DNA of 64,000 nt from Argentina anserina (lineage: Eukaryota; Streptophyta; Magnoliopsida; Rosales; Rosaceae): the NCBI RefSeq assembly GCF_933775445.1, contig NC_065877.1:20088001-20152000 (forward strand), in the 5' to 3' direction. Made by a program: the position numbers and the translations under genes. Every line of letters begins with the position of its first letter. The stretch's first letter is position 1. The notes under the pieces were generated by a model. That model worked only from the letters and a program-made list of their open reading frames with translations. It made no database searches and was not told the origin of the DNA. Positions 36,896 through 48,279 of this stretch are shown here, one piece after another.

Positions 36896-37817
36896 TTTCA
36901 TCCTCATGGTTATGCAAATACCTTGGCTTTATACTCTTTTTTAGTGTTGTATAGCATTTAAAGTTCGTTCAGACTTCTCAACTTTGGTTACTATGAGACT
37001 TTGTACTTGCTAATATGCCACCCTTTATGATGGCAATGATTTACAGCAAGCTTTGAACTAATTCATGCAGTACTAGCACCCTGTCGAGTTTTTATATTTT
37101 ACATACAATTTTCTCGGTTAAGATTTTATTTTATAATTTGTAAAGTAGGACTTAGCCACTTATGACGTTCATAATAATGAAATATAAGATGAGATGTTTC
37201 TCCTGCTTTAGTCTCTGAAAAAGCTAACTCTGCCTAAACTTTAGTCTTAGAATAAGAATAGACAGATGGATCTCATGCCTCAGTGTCTTACTCCCCAGTT
37301 TTATTTTTGAGGAAGAACAATGTGTTTTTGCACTACCCATTTGTATCCCTTGAACAAACAATTACTCTTGATACTTGGCTCCTCAACCATAACGACATAA
37401 GTGACATTAAGAAACTCTTGTTTTTTTTTCCCAAATGAATTGGTCTCTGCTTTTGTACTGGCTTTGCTTTGCAGTGGAACCAGAGTACCAGACTGTAACT
37501 CTTGACTTAAGAAATCAAGAAATGGCGACTAGAAACTGTAATTGAATTCATAAAAAAGACATGCGTACATGAACAAGTAGATGCATAAGCAAAAGACCCG
37601 GTTTTATTATACAATCACCAGTTCACCACCAGCAACATCCGAACTGACATACTGAAATAGTGAAATTACAAACCAAAACATGTCTGCTATCAACCATGTA
37701 TATACACCAAACTTCCAAAACACAGAGTTGATCTTGCATTATTTCAGACTACATCGCCACTTCATTGTGCTGGTTCCATCTTCCATAGTTGTCTTCTGGT
37801 CTCGGCTTCCATCCCTG
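36896..37817. other. intergenic between converging TAXIMIN and SBP65 genes
   Basis: The two genes are convergent, so this stretch holds both 3' UTRs. No further gene or element is recognised. Confidence 0.55.
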
Positions 37818-37908
37818 CTACTGATCGGTTCTTGTCTGTCCCTGTCTCTGCCTAAGCCCAGCAATATTGTCAACATTGTCTTTTGTCGTCTGAGCTATTC
37901 CTACCAGT
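37818..37908 (-). pseudogene. displaced C-terminal end of SBP65 coding sequence
   Basis: In a different frame from the current gene end, the minus strand encodes a VGIAQTTKDNVDNIAG continuation of the third PGAVGET module and ends at TAG 37818-37820. It matches the two preceding modules in kind, so it was probably coding before a 2-bp loss near 37905. A sequencing error would give the same picture. Confidence 0.6.
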
Positions 37909-40624
37909 CTCCCCAACAGCGCGCGGTATTGAACCCGATCCTTGCTGCTGACCAGATGAGCTCTGTTCTTTTTCAACACTTACCTCTGCACTTTGGCCCC
38001 GCCCAACAATGTTGTCTTTTGCAGTCTGAGCTATCTCAATCAAAGTTTCTCCAACGGCACCCGGTATGCCACTTAAAGTGCCGCTCTGCTTGCCTTGCTG
38101 AGCATCTGTGCTCCACTGCTGCTCTCCTTGTTGTGGATTAGTGCTCCACCCCTCCTGGCCTTCCTCACCAATTAAACTTTCGCCCTGCCCAACAACCAAG
38201 TTTTTAGTGCTCTCAGCTATCTCAACTAATGTCTCACCAACAGCTCCCGGTACCACACCCAGAGTACCCCCAATCGAACCAAGCACCCCGGTACCGCCCT
38301 CTTGTGCTCCCTCCCCTAGAAATTGAGCAGTCTCTTGGCTGGTTTTTTCAGTTGGTCTTCCACCTTCTCTGTGCATCTGCTCACGTACCCTCTCCCCGCC
38401 TTTGAATTCTTCTCCTTGATAAGTAGTCTCAGAACCCTTGTTTACATCAAGCAATAAACGAATTAGTTTCTAGAATAATTAACGATCAGTACTTATGCAA
38501 CTGGTGTCATCTTTTTATTAAATACATCTAGAATTTTATTTGTATGTTTTCAAATAAAATCTACTTGTTCTCTCTCTTTTGGGAGTAGGAAATGCAGAAT
38601 GATACATAAAGGGAAACTTATTACAGGCGACAGGATGCATCTACCTTGGGCCTACTTGCTTCAGCTGCTTTCTTGGCTTCATATTCACGCTGTGCCTTTT
38701 CCTTCTTGCGAGCAGTGAACTCCTCAGCTTTTACATCAGTGACCACAGCAGCATCTTTAGCAACACTCAAAGGCTTTGACACAATATCTACAACCTTATG
38801 ACCAGCATACTCCGCTGCTCCTGCAACTACTCTTGCAGCTGTTTTGGTTCCCTCCACTGCTGCCTCAGTTGTGTAGTGCGCTGCAGTCCAACCAGCCACA
38901 ATCGCTTTGTCCTTCAAATCCACCGCCACATCACCAACATAATGCAGAGTGGTTTTCCCTGCAGATACGGCCATGTCTTTAGTTTTCTCTGCCAATGGCA
39001 CTGTATACTCCGCCGTTTTCTTTCCTGCACTTGATAGAGTATCTTTTTCTGCATATATTCCTTGTTGGCCTTTCTCTAATGCTCTGTCTTTCACTTGTGC
39101 TCCTTTCTCAGTTGCAGTGCCAAGTGTCTGGCTTGATATTTCTTTAGCCTTCTGGGTAGCAGTACTGGCAGTTTCTTTTGTTTTCTGGGCTGCAGCACCG
39201 AGACTTTGGCTTGCAGTTTCTTTAGTTTTTTCAGTTGCTACTTTATCCTTTTGAGCTGCAGTTCCGAGTGTCTGGCTCGCAGTTTCTTTGGCTTTCAGCG
39301 CTGTTTCCTTGACCTTCTCGGTTGTAGTTTCGAGTGTCTGACTGGCAGTCTCTTTGGCCTTCTGATATCGCTCTTCTGCAGCCCTAATTGCCTCCATGGA
39401 GTTCTGCTGTGCTGTTTGTCTGAATGCTGAAACTTCTTCAAGAGATGGTTGTTGTTGTTGCTGCTGCTTGTTCGCATTGGTCTGCATTTCCTCTTTGATT
39501 CTCATCATCTCCGTGTCCATTCCCTTCTCTTGTGCCATAGCCTCTCCTTCGCCCATCATTTGCTGTCTACCTTCACCCTCTCTTCCCTTCTCTTCCCCAG
39601 CCCTCATCACTTCGACTTTTCCGACACCTTGAACTCCACTCTTGCTCTCTCTGCATATTATGTTCATGTTTGTGCCTTCCATTTGACTCCTACCTTCTCT
39701 AACCCTTGAACCCTCCTTCCCTTCACTCACAACAATCATTTCCTCTCTACCCTCTCCTCTAGCTCCCTGCTTTTGACCTTCACCACTTTCTTGAACCTCA
39801 AACTTTGCTACTCCATGACCACCGCGCTCCCTCCCTCGTTTCTCCTCAGCCTCTTTGTCCGCGACCATATTGGCCGTTCTAGCGCTATCTGCATTCTCCT
39901 CCCTCACCTTGTCTCTCTGCTTCTCAGCATTCTCCTCCTCCAGCCTGTGACTCCCGAGCTCGTGAGTCTCTCTGGATTTTCCCATCCCCAGGTCCCCGAT
40001 GGTGCTTCCCTTCCTCTCTTTCTCGTCGTGCGACTCCTTGGTGGTGTCCGCAGGCGTGTCTTTGCCGCCGGCGTCTTGCACATGCACGGTGAGCGACTCG
40101 AAGTGGCTGGTCATCTTGGGCACCTTGTCTCTCTGCTTCTCAGCATTCTCCTCCTCCAGCCTGTGACTCCCGAGCTCGTGAGTCTCCCTGGATTTTCCCG
40201 TCCCCAGGTCCCCGATGGTGCTTCCCTTCCTCTCTTTCTCGTCGTGCGACTCCTTGGTGGTGTCCGCAGGCGTGTCTTTGCCGCCGGCGTCTTGCACATG
40301 CACGGTGAGCGACTCGAAGTGGCTGGTCATCTTGGGCACCTTGTCTCTCTGCTTCTCAGCATTCTCCTCCTCCAGCTTGTGACTCCCGAGCTCGTGAGTC
40401 TCTCTGGATTTTCCCGTCCCCAGGTCCCCGATGGTACTTCCCTTCCTCTCTTTCTCGTCGTGCGACTCCTTGGTGGTGTCCGCAGGCGTGTCTTTGCCGC
40501 CGGCGTCTTGCACCTGCACGGTGAGTGACTCGTAGTGGCTGGTCATCTTGGGCACCTTGTCTTTCTCGACGTGAACTTCCCTGTCGGGCGCCACATTCTC
40601 CCTCCTCAGTTGCTCAGAAGACAT
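37870..40624 (-). CDS. SBP65: seed biotin-containing protein SBP65-like (LEA-type), two exons
   Basis: Exon 1 40624-38645 and exon 2 38436-37870, with an intron of 208 bp and GT/AG borders, give about 848 residues. The N-terminus has three 72-residue repeats (about 25-240), each opening DKVPKMTSH and containing THELGSH. Next come a charged region and an 11-mer-like LEA array (about 410-560; KETASQTLG-type repeats). A conserved block follows (TAAHYTTEAAVEGTK), and the C-terminus has PGAVGETL-EIA-type modules. SBP65 and related LEA proteins accumulate in maturing seeds; the pea protein binds biotin covalently. I cannot point to the biotinylated Lys. The third C-terminal module is cut short by a frameshift near 37905; the other frame stays open to a TAG at 37818-37820. 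The protein is longer than pea SBP65 because of the repeats. Confidence 0.88.
39905..40552 (-). repeat. three 216-bp in-frame tandem repeats in SBP65
   Basis: Copies start at 39905, 40121 and 40337 with an exact 216-bp period and are nearly identical in sequence; a partial start follows at 40553. Each encodes 72 residues. Near-identity suggests recent expansion or ongoing homogenisation. The array creates long open frames on the opposite strand that are not genes. Confidence 0.93.
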
Positions 40625-41000
40625 ATCTCAACAACCTCTATCTTATCTCCAAAGTAAAACTGATTGAAATTAACAATGGTAGATTGTTTTAGTTTCTGGC
40701 TTTCTGCTGCTCCTTGTAGTCTCTGCAGGTTTTCGTGTTTTGGCTCGATCCCTTGGAGTTGGTAATAAAGAAGCCATGGCGGTGATGGGATTGGGAAGAT
40801 CGAGCATGGCCGTCATTGCATGGAGAACGACAAGTGTTCGGTAGATCCATGCAACGTGGTGCCTTCTGGTAAGCTTTGAGCTTCAGTTGGATAAAAATGT
40901 AACCCAGGAGCTCACACGTCGTGCACTTTAGATTAGCATAGCAAGTCCTTATGTTTCTTTCCTGACACGTGGGAAGATAGTCGACTGACACGAGTTTGAG
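40625..41000 (-). promoter_or_regulatory. SBP65 promoter with RY and G-box/ABRE motifs
   Basis: Upstream of the minus-strand start are two RY-type motifs, TGCATG at 40817-40822 and CATGCA at 40848-40853. An ACGTGG lies at 40854-40859 and a CACGTG G-box (acacgtggg) at 40966-40971. RY elements (bound by ABI3/FUS3/LEC2 B3 factors) together with ABRE/G-boxes (bZIP) are the known code of seed-maturation genes, which fits an LEA-type product. Function is inferred. Confidence 0.5.
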
Positions 41001-43316
41001 GTGGTGATCTTCAACACCAGATCGGCATGGTTGGAGATTGGGGCACTTCGTGATTGGATAATGCAAATCAATGAGGCTGAGGGATGAAGCAAACCCATAT
41101 AGATCGAATTTTACCGACAGAAATTTTAATTCCCTACCTCAAAGTTTATTGCTAATCTTCTTGGTTATGCATTGCAAAGGTGTTTGTATGCTATGTGCTA
41201 TGTAGACGTAGGCTCTCTACCATTTACTGTCAAACGTACACGTACATTTATATGAGTTCATTGAGCTTCTTCGGATTGAGGTGTAATCCTGAACAACTCA
41301 TATCACCATGTGTTTTTTCGACTAGAACGTCACCATGTATTTCTCAAAACTCATATCACCAATATTTGTTTGTTAACTATATGAGGCGTGTACTTATGTG
41401 AAATCAACACATAGCACCATGATTTCCTCAGAATTCATACCATCATGTGTATCTTATATGCACAATAAGTCAATAACCTTGACATATAAAGTTGGTGTTT
41501 GAAATGCATATATGGTGTACGTTCTTGACCTAAATATAACCTGAGCCCAGTGACTTATTAGTTTACTATTAAGTACTAAATGGTCGTCCGGATCCTCTCA
41601 TTTGAAAATGTCCCAATGACTTCCACGAATATGTTATCTATGAAACAAAACAATCCGATATACAGAACCTTGTACAAGCAGAGCTTGTCAAATGGTTATG
41701 AGAAGATTGAGACTGGCCGGAGTAGAGTTTTCGTTACATTAATCTGGGAAACTGATCGATCGGAAAGGTGTCTCTAGTTAATTTTAAGAGTCCCAGTTGG
41801 CTACTTCGCTAATTATTGGCTGGTCACAGCGTGTAAATATTTGCTCAAGTAGACTGTGATGGTACGTTGGGGAATAGATATATAGGTTACCTTGAAGTTC
41901 AAGCATTATTTGAACTCTTATAGGTGGTGGTTCAGCAGCTAGGTTTAATGATATGTTTGCATGCAGTGATGAAGACGCATCGAGATTATCTGAATGCTAC
42001 ATGTTGGAGAGTGGAAACGGAGCAACGCTAATCTCGTCATCAAAATATTTACACTACTGTAGGCTATGCCTTTTATGTTGCTATGGAGCAAATGTGCAAT
42101 CGCATGGAAGCTGAGTTCATAGGTACTTGCTTATGAATTGAATAAAAGTTTCTGGACGACTATGGCTAAATTTTGATTCCGACTAGCAGAATTAATGAAC
42201 CAGTTATTTCAAGACCGTTGAAAATTCTGCTGTGGCAACTTTGCAGGTTCAGAAAATTTGATCTCAAGCATGATATTACTAGCAATAAATGGAGACTTTA
42301 GTGTTGAAAATTAACACTTCATCTCAGCTAGCAAATTGATATATCAACAAGGCTTTTACTAGCGCTGCTTTTACTCAGAGAGCCACAAATATTAGTATAT
42401 CTACTAAGATGCATGATCGCAGTGGAAGTCATTTCTGGTTTGAAGTTGGTCGCTCATCATTTTCAGGTTATTTAGTTGTACTGGAATATCGCTTTTAGTT
42501 AAAATCTTGAAGTTGACGAAATTCATTTGCATACTTTCTGCAGCAAATAGTGTTGTTTTAGATTATTGCCTTAGAACTTGATTTTGTGGAATAGTTACGT
42601 TTGATTGTTTTGCTGCTTCCCATCAATTAATGTTTCAGTGTGTATACTGAGGAAACACCGTAACACTTGCAACAAATTATAAACTTAATTCATTTGAATA
42701 TTGTGTTGAGGATTCTGCATGCATACAGCGCTAGAACTCAAAAATTAGATTTCTTTGAATGCGGAACAATTTTGCATATCGAAGCGTTTCAGAACTTTAT
42801 TTTTTTTTCCTGAGAGAACTCCATTACCTTCCTTGATTTAATTAGTTTGAACTAATTTCAAAGCCCAAAACATATATATATATGAAACCTCACCAAGTGG
42901 TTCAAATTTAACTACATGGAAAGAAAAGCCTTGGTTTTTTCTTCAGCAATTGACATTCGTGCTCTCAAGTAAAATGTCATCCTGCACACATGAAATCAGA
43001 AAAGCTCAACTACTTCTACTGTGAGCTGATATTTTATAAAAAGAAAACATATTGGCCACAAATTAAACGTTTCCCTAGCTACTTACTTTGAAGGCTAGCT
43101 GGTTTCCCCAATTCAAATGAACTCTCTGCCAATATATAAGAATGAAATGTACAATTGCACCACCAACTCCCTTATTGCTATCGAATGCACAAGAAATGCA
43201 AAGAACATTAAACAATACCTAATTTCTAACCTTCTGAAACAATGAGTATCCTTTTGTTTCAAGAATACGCGACTCTAATTAAATACAACATTGCTTAGCT
43301 CTGCCGGTCTAGAGTC
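41001..43316. other. intergenic, no gene recognised
   Basis: About 2.3 kb with no supported frame, RNA gene or element ends. Confidence 0.55.
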
Positions 43317-46300
43317 TTAACCAAATAGAGCCCCATAAAACAAGTCATTCCAAGTATCTGCCAGTCCAGGAAGACACCAATGGCTGCAGTCTGTGCCGGA
43401 ATGCTCGCCGCTATAAACAGAAGGGTGTGCATCTTTGCGCAGTTGTGATAGGTATGTAATGTCAAGAAGATAAACTGGAATCTTAATCCTACTTAGAACT
43501 TTGTTAACAACTACCCATGACTGGGGTGTCCCTGCAGGGTATCTTGCCCCTGAGTATGGTGTTGTTTCACCTTTGCATGATCTTGAAGGTTGATTCCAAT
43601 CCCTGCCCCTATCATTTTTATATACGGATATTATCATCAGTAACTTGATTGCTTATCATGAAAGTAATAATCATTGCACTGCTTCCTACCATATCTTTAG
43701 CATATAATTTGCTCAAACAAACTACAAAATAAAGAATTCATTTTGCATTCAATATTTCATCTACGATCTAACAACTTAGCATTGATGTCAAACATATGAT
43801 AAAGATCATGCTGAGTTTATATTTGGACAAGAATTTGAAGATAGAGCTACTCACTCGTAATGAATGGGAGAAATGCCTTGGAAGAAGACCTTGGTCTTGG
43901 AAGGATCAACATTGCGATCAACCCATCTAGCCCAAGTGGTCAGCCCTTTGTAAAACGCCATCAGCCGATTCATGTCTTTGTACAATTTACCCCCGTCTTG
44001 AATATAGTCAAATCTGGTAAAAAAAAGTAAAATAAAAAACCGCAGTTAATAAACTATCTACCATTTTATTTTTACATTAGACAAATGAAAACATAATAAT
44101 TGGGTGCATGTGAGAGCGTAAACACAACGTACGGTTGGGTTCTTCCGGTGTGAGTCCACCAATGCCACGTGTCAAAAATGAGGACGTCCATGCCTCTCCA
44201 TGCGTTACCGCCCCTAATGGAGTCTAGCTTCAACACTCTTCCAACCTTCTCGCTATCAAGATCGACCAAGTATGTTGTGTGGTATAGTAGTATTTGAACA
44301 CCATAGTCCTGCCAAATAAGGAATAGAAAACATCAAATGTTTGTTTTTGGCCAACGAAATTATATCATTTAACAATTATGATAATTATTTGGATTAGCGC
44401 AAGTAGTGTGACAGGTTAAACTAAGTTACAATTATTCGATACATCCTTTGTTTTAGGAAACTGATTTCCTCCAATATCACCTAATTAACAGAAGAAGTGT
44501 AGTAGTATGAGGAAAAAGGATAGGTTACTCTTTAAATTGGGAAAGTGGTCCAGTACACTAAGAAAAGTGGATTCAATACTCAAATTTTTATGAGTTTACC
44601 AACTTACAAGTGGCTCATTATTCCCTTTGAGGTCACTTTGCTTTTGGCCATGAATAACATAACAATGAGTTCAGAGCTACTTTGTTTTTTTCTTCCTTTT
44701 CTGATAACTCATCATAGTAGATAAAAAAAATGGAGTTAAAATACTTTTGGCACAAAAAGATTGAAATTCAGAATCTATAACGAAATGGTACAACTTGTAA
44801 TCGAAAAACAAAATGTTACAACTTGATACTTCAAGATCAACTTCGCAACAAAACTATGTTCGGTATTTGATAGTAGTACTACATGAGATATAAATTTAAT
44901 TTTTATAGACAAAAAAACATAAAAGGTTGAAAATTTACACAGAGATAGATAAAGCGTGCTTCAGAGTGTACAAAAATTTAAACAATACTTTCAATTGGAA
45001 ACCCAAGAAGATGGGAGAGCTTACTTAAGACATCTAGTACTTACGGCTAACCGATTTGAACTAACACATTTGTTTTCATTCAAATTTCTAGCAAACAATG
45101 TAAAAAACAAAACCAAAACCATTACAGTGGACCTTGTCTCTACTCTCGTTTTCAAAAGATTTGATATTTCCACATGAAGACATTTCAAGTTTTCACAAGG
45201 AAATTTCGACAAAGAACAAAAAACTGAAAAAGAGAGTGGAAAACAGAGAATTATCAAAAAAATATTAACAGCCTGACTGACATGTTCCCTAGTACAGTGA
45301 AAAGGCTGACCACCAATCACGCTGTTCCTTTAATTCTCTTTACTAACTCACACGCTCATGCCCTCGCTCTATGTATTCACCGACGGATCAGCCCGGTCAA
45401 TAAGAAGTCGACACGTAAATAATTAACAGAGATTTTAGAAGATCTGAAAATATTTGAGCTTAATTTTATTGGTCGGTCGGACAAATCTAGTAGTCGGAGA
45501 CCATCGGAGATATTCAAATTTGCGGGACTCTCAGTTGGTTTAAATTTGGAGCTACCCCAAATTTGCAAAATGAGATTTCGATATGAAAAAGATTCACCTA
45601 TCTTTTTTAGGAGAAAAACTAGTGAGAAAAAAAGGACAATACATGCATGCACTGTTTCATCCAATGATTATAGTAATCGCACACACCAAAAGGATAATCA
45701 GAGGGAAAAAGAACAGAGAAAGGAGGAATTGTATATTCCTGGCCAAATCTAAATTTGTTGAAGAACATATGAACAAGATGGAAAATTGAATAACTGACCT
45801 GGAATGTGACTGAGGCTAAGCCATTTCTGAATGGGATGAAAGTGTACTTGACATGTGGTACCCAAGAATGAATCATACAATTTAGTGATTGCCACTGGTT
45901 CAAACTCAATGAATCTCCCACGAACATAATCTTCTTCCCCCTCCATTGCTGCAGCAAATTCAACCCATTGAACCTGCAAAACCGAAAACCCAGTTCAGAA
46001 ATCAACTCAATCATCCAATCTCAAGTTGAAACATGTTCATGAGACGAAGTAGTGATGCAGAGATATGAAAATGGTACCTGGGAAGTGAACAAGAAGAGGG
46101 TTGCCATCGGAATTTGAGGTAAGATTTATCAGGGCGGCCATACTTCTGGCAGTTGAACTCTGGATCTATGAAGGGGCAGTTTGAATCGTAGGGAGGATTA
46201 TACGAAGCGTCATAAACCCATGAACCTCTGAACCAGTTGCATTGACCTCTTGCGAGTTTTCTAGCTACTACAGTTTCTTCTGAGCCAGTAGCATTGTTAT

Positions 46301-46400
46301 TGTGGAGCAAAGAATTGAAATCTTGCGCTTGTGTTTGGTGGGAAACCAGAAACAGAGTTAAAAACAGAGAGGCAGCTGCAGCTTTGGATAGGTGACCCAT
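43317..46400 (-). CDS. TBL: trichome birefringence-like (TBL) wall polysaccharide O-acetyltransferase, five exons
   Basis: Exons 46400-46078, 45973-45799, 44308-44133, 44013-43855 and 43608-43317 join in phase with GT/AG borders and give 374 residues. A signal peptide or anchor covers residues 1-25 (ending TQA). The PMR5N domain ([19 protein letters not shown] … [10 protein letters not shown]) follows. Asp128-Ser129 form the GDS motif ([12 protein letters not shown]). The DXXH motif is Asp351 to His354 (DCSHWCLPG). TBL proteins act in the Golgi lumen and O-acetylate hemicellulose or pectin; GDS Ser and DXXH Asp/His form the catalytic triad. It most resembles the TBL37/38 subgroup, tentatively. 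An upstream in-frame ATG at 46508 lies near or before the likely transcript start, so 46400 is preferred. Length and motifs are typical and it looks intact. Confidence 0.93.
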
Positions 46401-46518
46401 TATTCTCTCTTTCTTGGGTTTTGATCCCACAATATTTTCAATTCCAATTTGTTGGGTTTTCAAATGAAATATAAAGGACCCAGGAGAAGTGAAGAAAAAG
46501 TGTCTCACAGTTGCTGCT

Positions 46519-46529
46519 TATATAATGCA
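46519..46529 (-). promoter_or_regulatory. TATA box of the TBL gene
   Basis: On the minus strand the sequence reads attatataagc about 120 bp upstream of the start codon. Transcription would begin near 46490, which supports 46400 over 46508 as the start codon. Confidence 0.55.
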
Positions 46530-48271
46530 TCAGAGAGAGAGAGAACTTGGCTGCTGGGATTTCACATGGAATGTGAGACAGAGAAGACAGCCTGCAAATT
46601 TCTCTTTTTCTAATTCTTAGTTTAATTTTTGGAGCTAAATGTTTGGTGGGTTGTTTTAATTAATTTTAACTGTGGCAGCATGTGGGTTGAATCTAATCCT
46701 CTGGGCCTTGAAAAGCTTTGGGGAATCATCATGATTTGGATTATTTCTGAAATAATGGGGAACAGTATCCCTACCAAGAAAAAGAAAGAAAGAAACCTGG
46801 GAATTACTGACTATATTATTAGGCTTTGTAAAATATCATTACTGTTCTCCTTCCTGGTTTTTCTGCTTCCTTTGTCCTTTGGAGTTGAATTTGCAGGTTC
46901 TCTTCTTCTTCTTCCCTTTCTATCTGGAGGGATCAGTTACTGACACTGTAAGATCTCACCTGCCTCATCAAGTTCTCCCCCACTTAAGATACTCTAGTAT
47001 TATTTGATGATCTCACTATATCAACCCTATTGTTATCTTTTCTTACCCAAGAGATCGATAATCTTCATCTTTTTCTTAAACTTCTTCTTCATTATTTTTT
47101 GTTTTGTTTTTGTTTTTGGGTTTCATGGCAGACTGGAATATTTATTATGGAAGTACATATGGTGTGAATAAGCTTAATTTGAATCTTGAAGAATTTATGC
47201 AGATAGGTGTGCATATTGAACTCTCAATCTGTCAACCCTTACTTCATATTATATAGAATCATATGAGTAGTGTTATACATATCACGTGGTCGGGATCCAA
47301 ATATTTGGGGACAGCTGTTTCAAGTTTTCCGTAGGAAGTTTTATGTTTTTGGTTGTGCAATTATGGGCTTATGTTATGAAATGATTAGTGTAATTTTACT
47401 GAAGCAATGTGGTGTGAACAATTCAATAATTAAGCTTGCATTGCTGATCTATATGTTCCAATGATGAGTACGTGATTTCATCTAGTGACAACTTCAACTC
47501 CAAGCCAAGCAATTGGCAAACACAATTAATTAATGTAGTGATTAATTCTGTTTGCATGCATGGTGGATTTAACATTCATTAGTTTGTGTACGTACGTGGA
47601 TGTTATATTTGTTGGACGCATGTTTTGTTGCATGGAGGGTGGAATCAAATATGAGCAGATTAAAGCAGAAAAAATTACCAGAAAAAATTACAAATTTAAC
47701 AAGAAAATCCTCCAGGAAAAATATTTGTGCATCATTCCAGGAATTTCTTCTTCTTCATATATATTCATGATAATCTTCATCTCTGTACATGATTGTGCTG
47801 AGTTGTTATTTATGACAAATTTAACAAGAGAATCATCCAGGAATATTAGCTTCACGCTTAATTAATTATTAATTAGCATGCATGAATGAAGATTATACAG
47901 TGTAGTTGTTTGACATTAGTCTTTAACTTTCGCATATGGTATACATACATATATCATATTCATCACTAATCCATTCTAATAATCGTGTTACTGTTGGCCC
48001 ACAGTGTCACGTATAAAATCTAAAAATATTATGCAATCTTCACATACATGGCATTTTTCATTAAGTTCAGAATTTTTATTTTTTTAGTTCGATCGATATA
48101 TAAATGATGTTCCTCAATTTGAAGTCAAGAATAATGGCTGGGTTTAGAAGGAATGTCAAACAAATACTTTTTCTGTTTCTGTTTCAAGAGATACAATTGC
48201 ATTCGCCAATCATGCATCCAATTAATATGGCATTGGAGAAGCAAGAAATGCCACAATCAACCCTCTAGGTC
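46530..48271. other. intergenic, no gene recognised
   Basis: AT-rich sequence upstream of the TBL gene. Short open frames lack any family resemblance. Confidence 0.55.
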
Positions 48272-48279
48272 TCTTAATG

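Noticed and set aside
38108..39709. Several plus-strand open frames antisense to SBP65
   Set aside because: Composition shadows of the Lys/Glu/Ala-rich coding strand.
39773..40528. Long plus-strand open frame of 251 codons
   Set aside because: Antisense of the SBP65 216-bp repeats; the period keeps the frame open. No family resemblance.
46401..46508. Upstream in-frame ATG for the TBL gene
   Set aside because: Lies next to the TATA-like box and would bury the signal peptide behind 36 extra residues.
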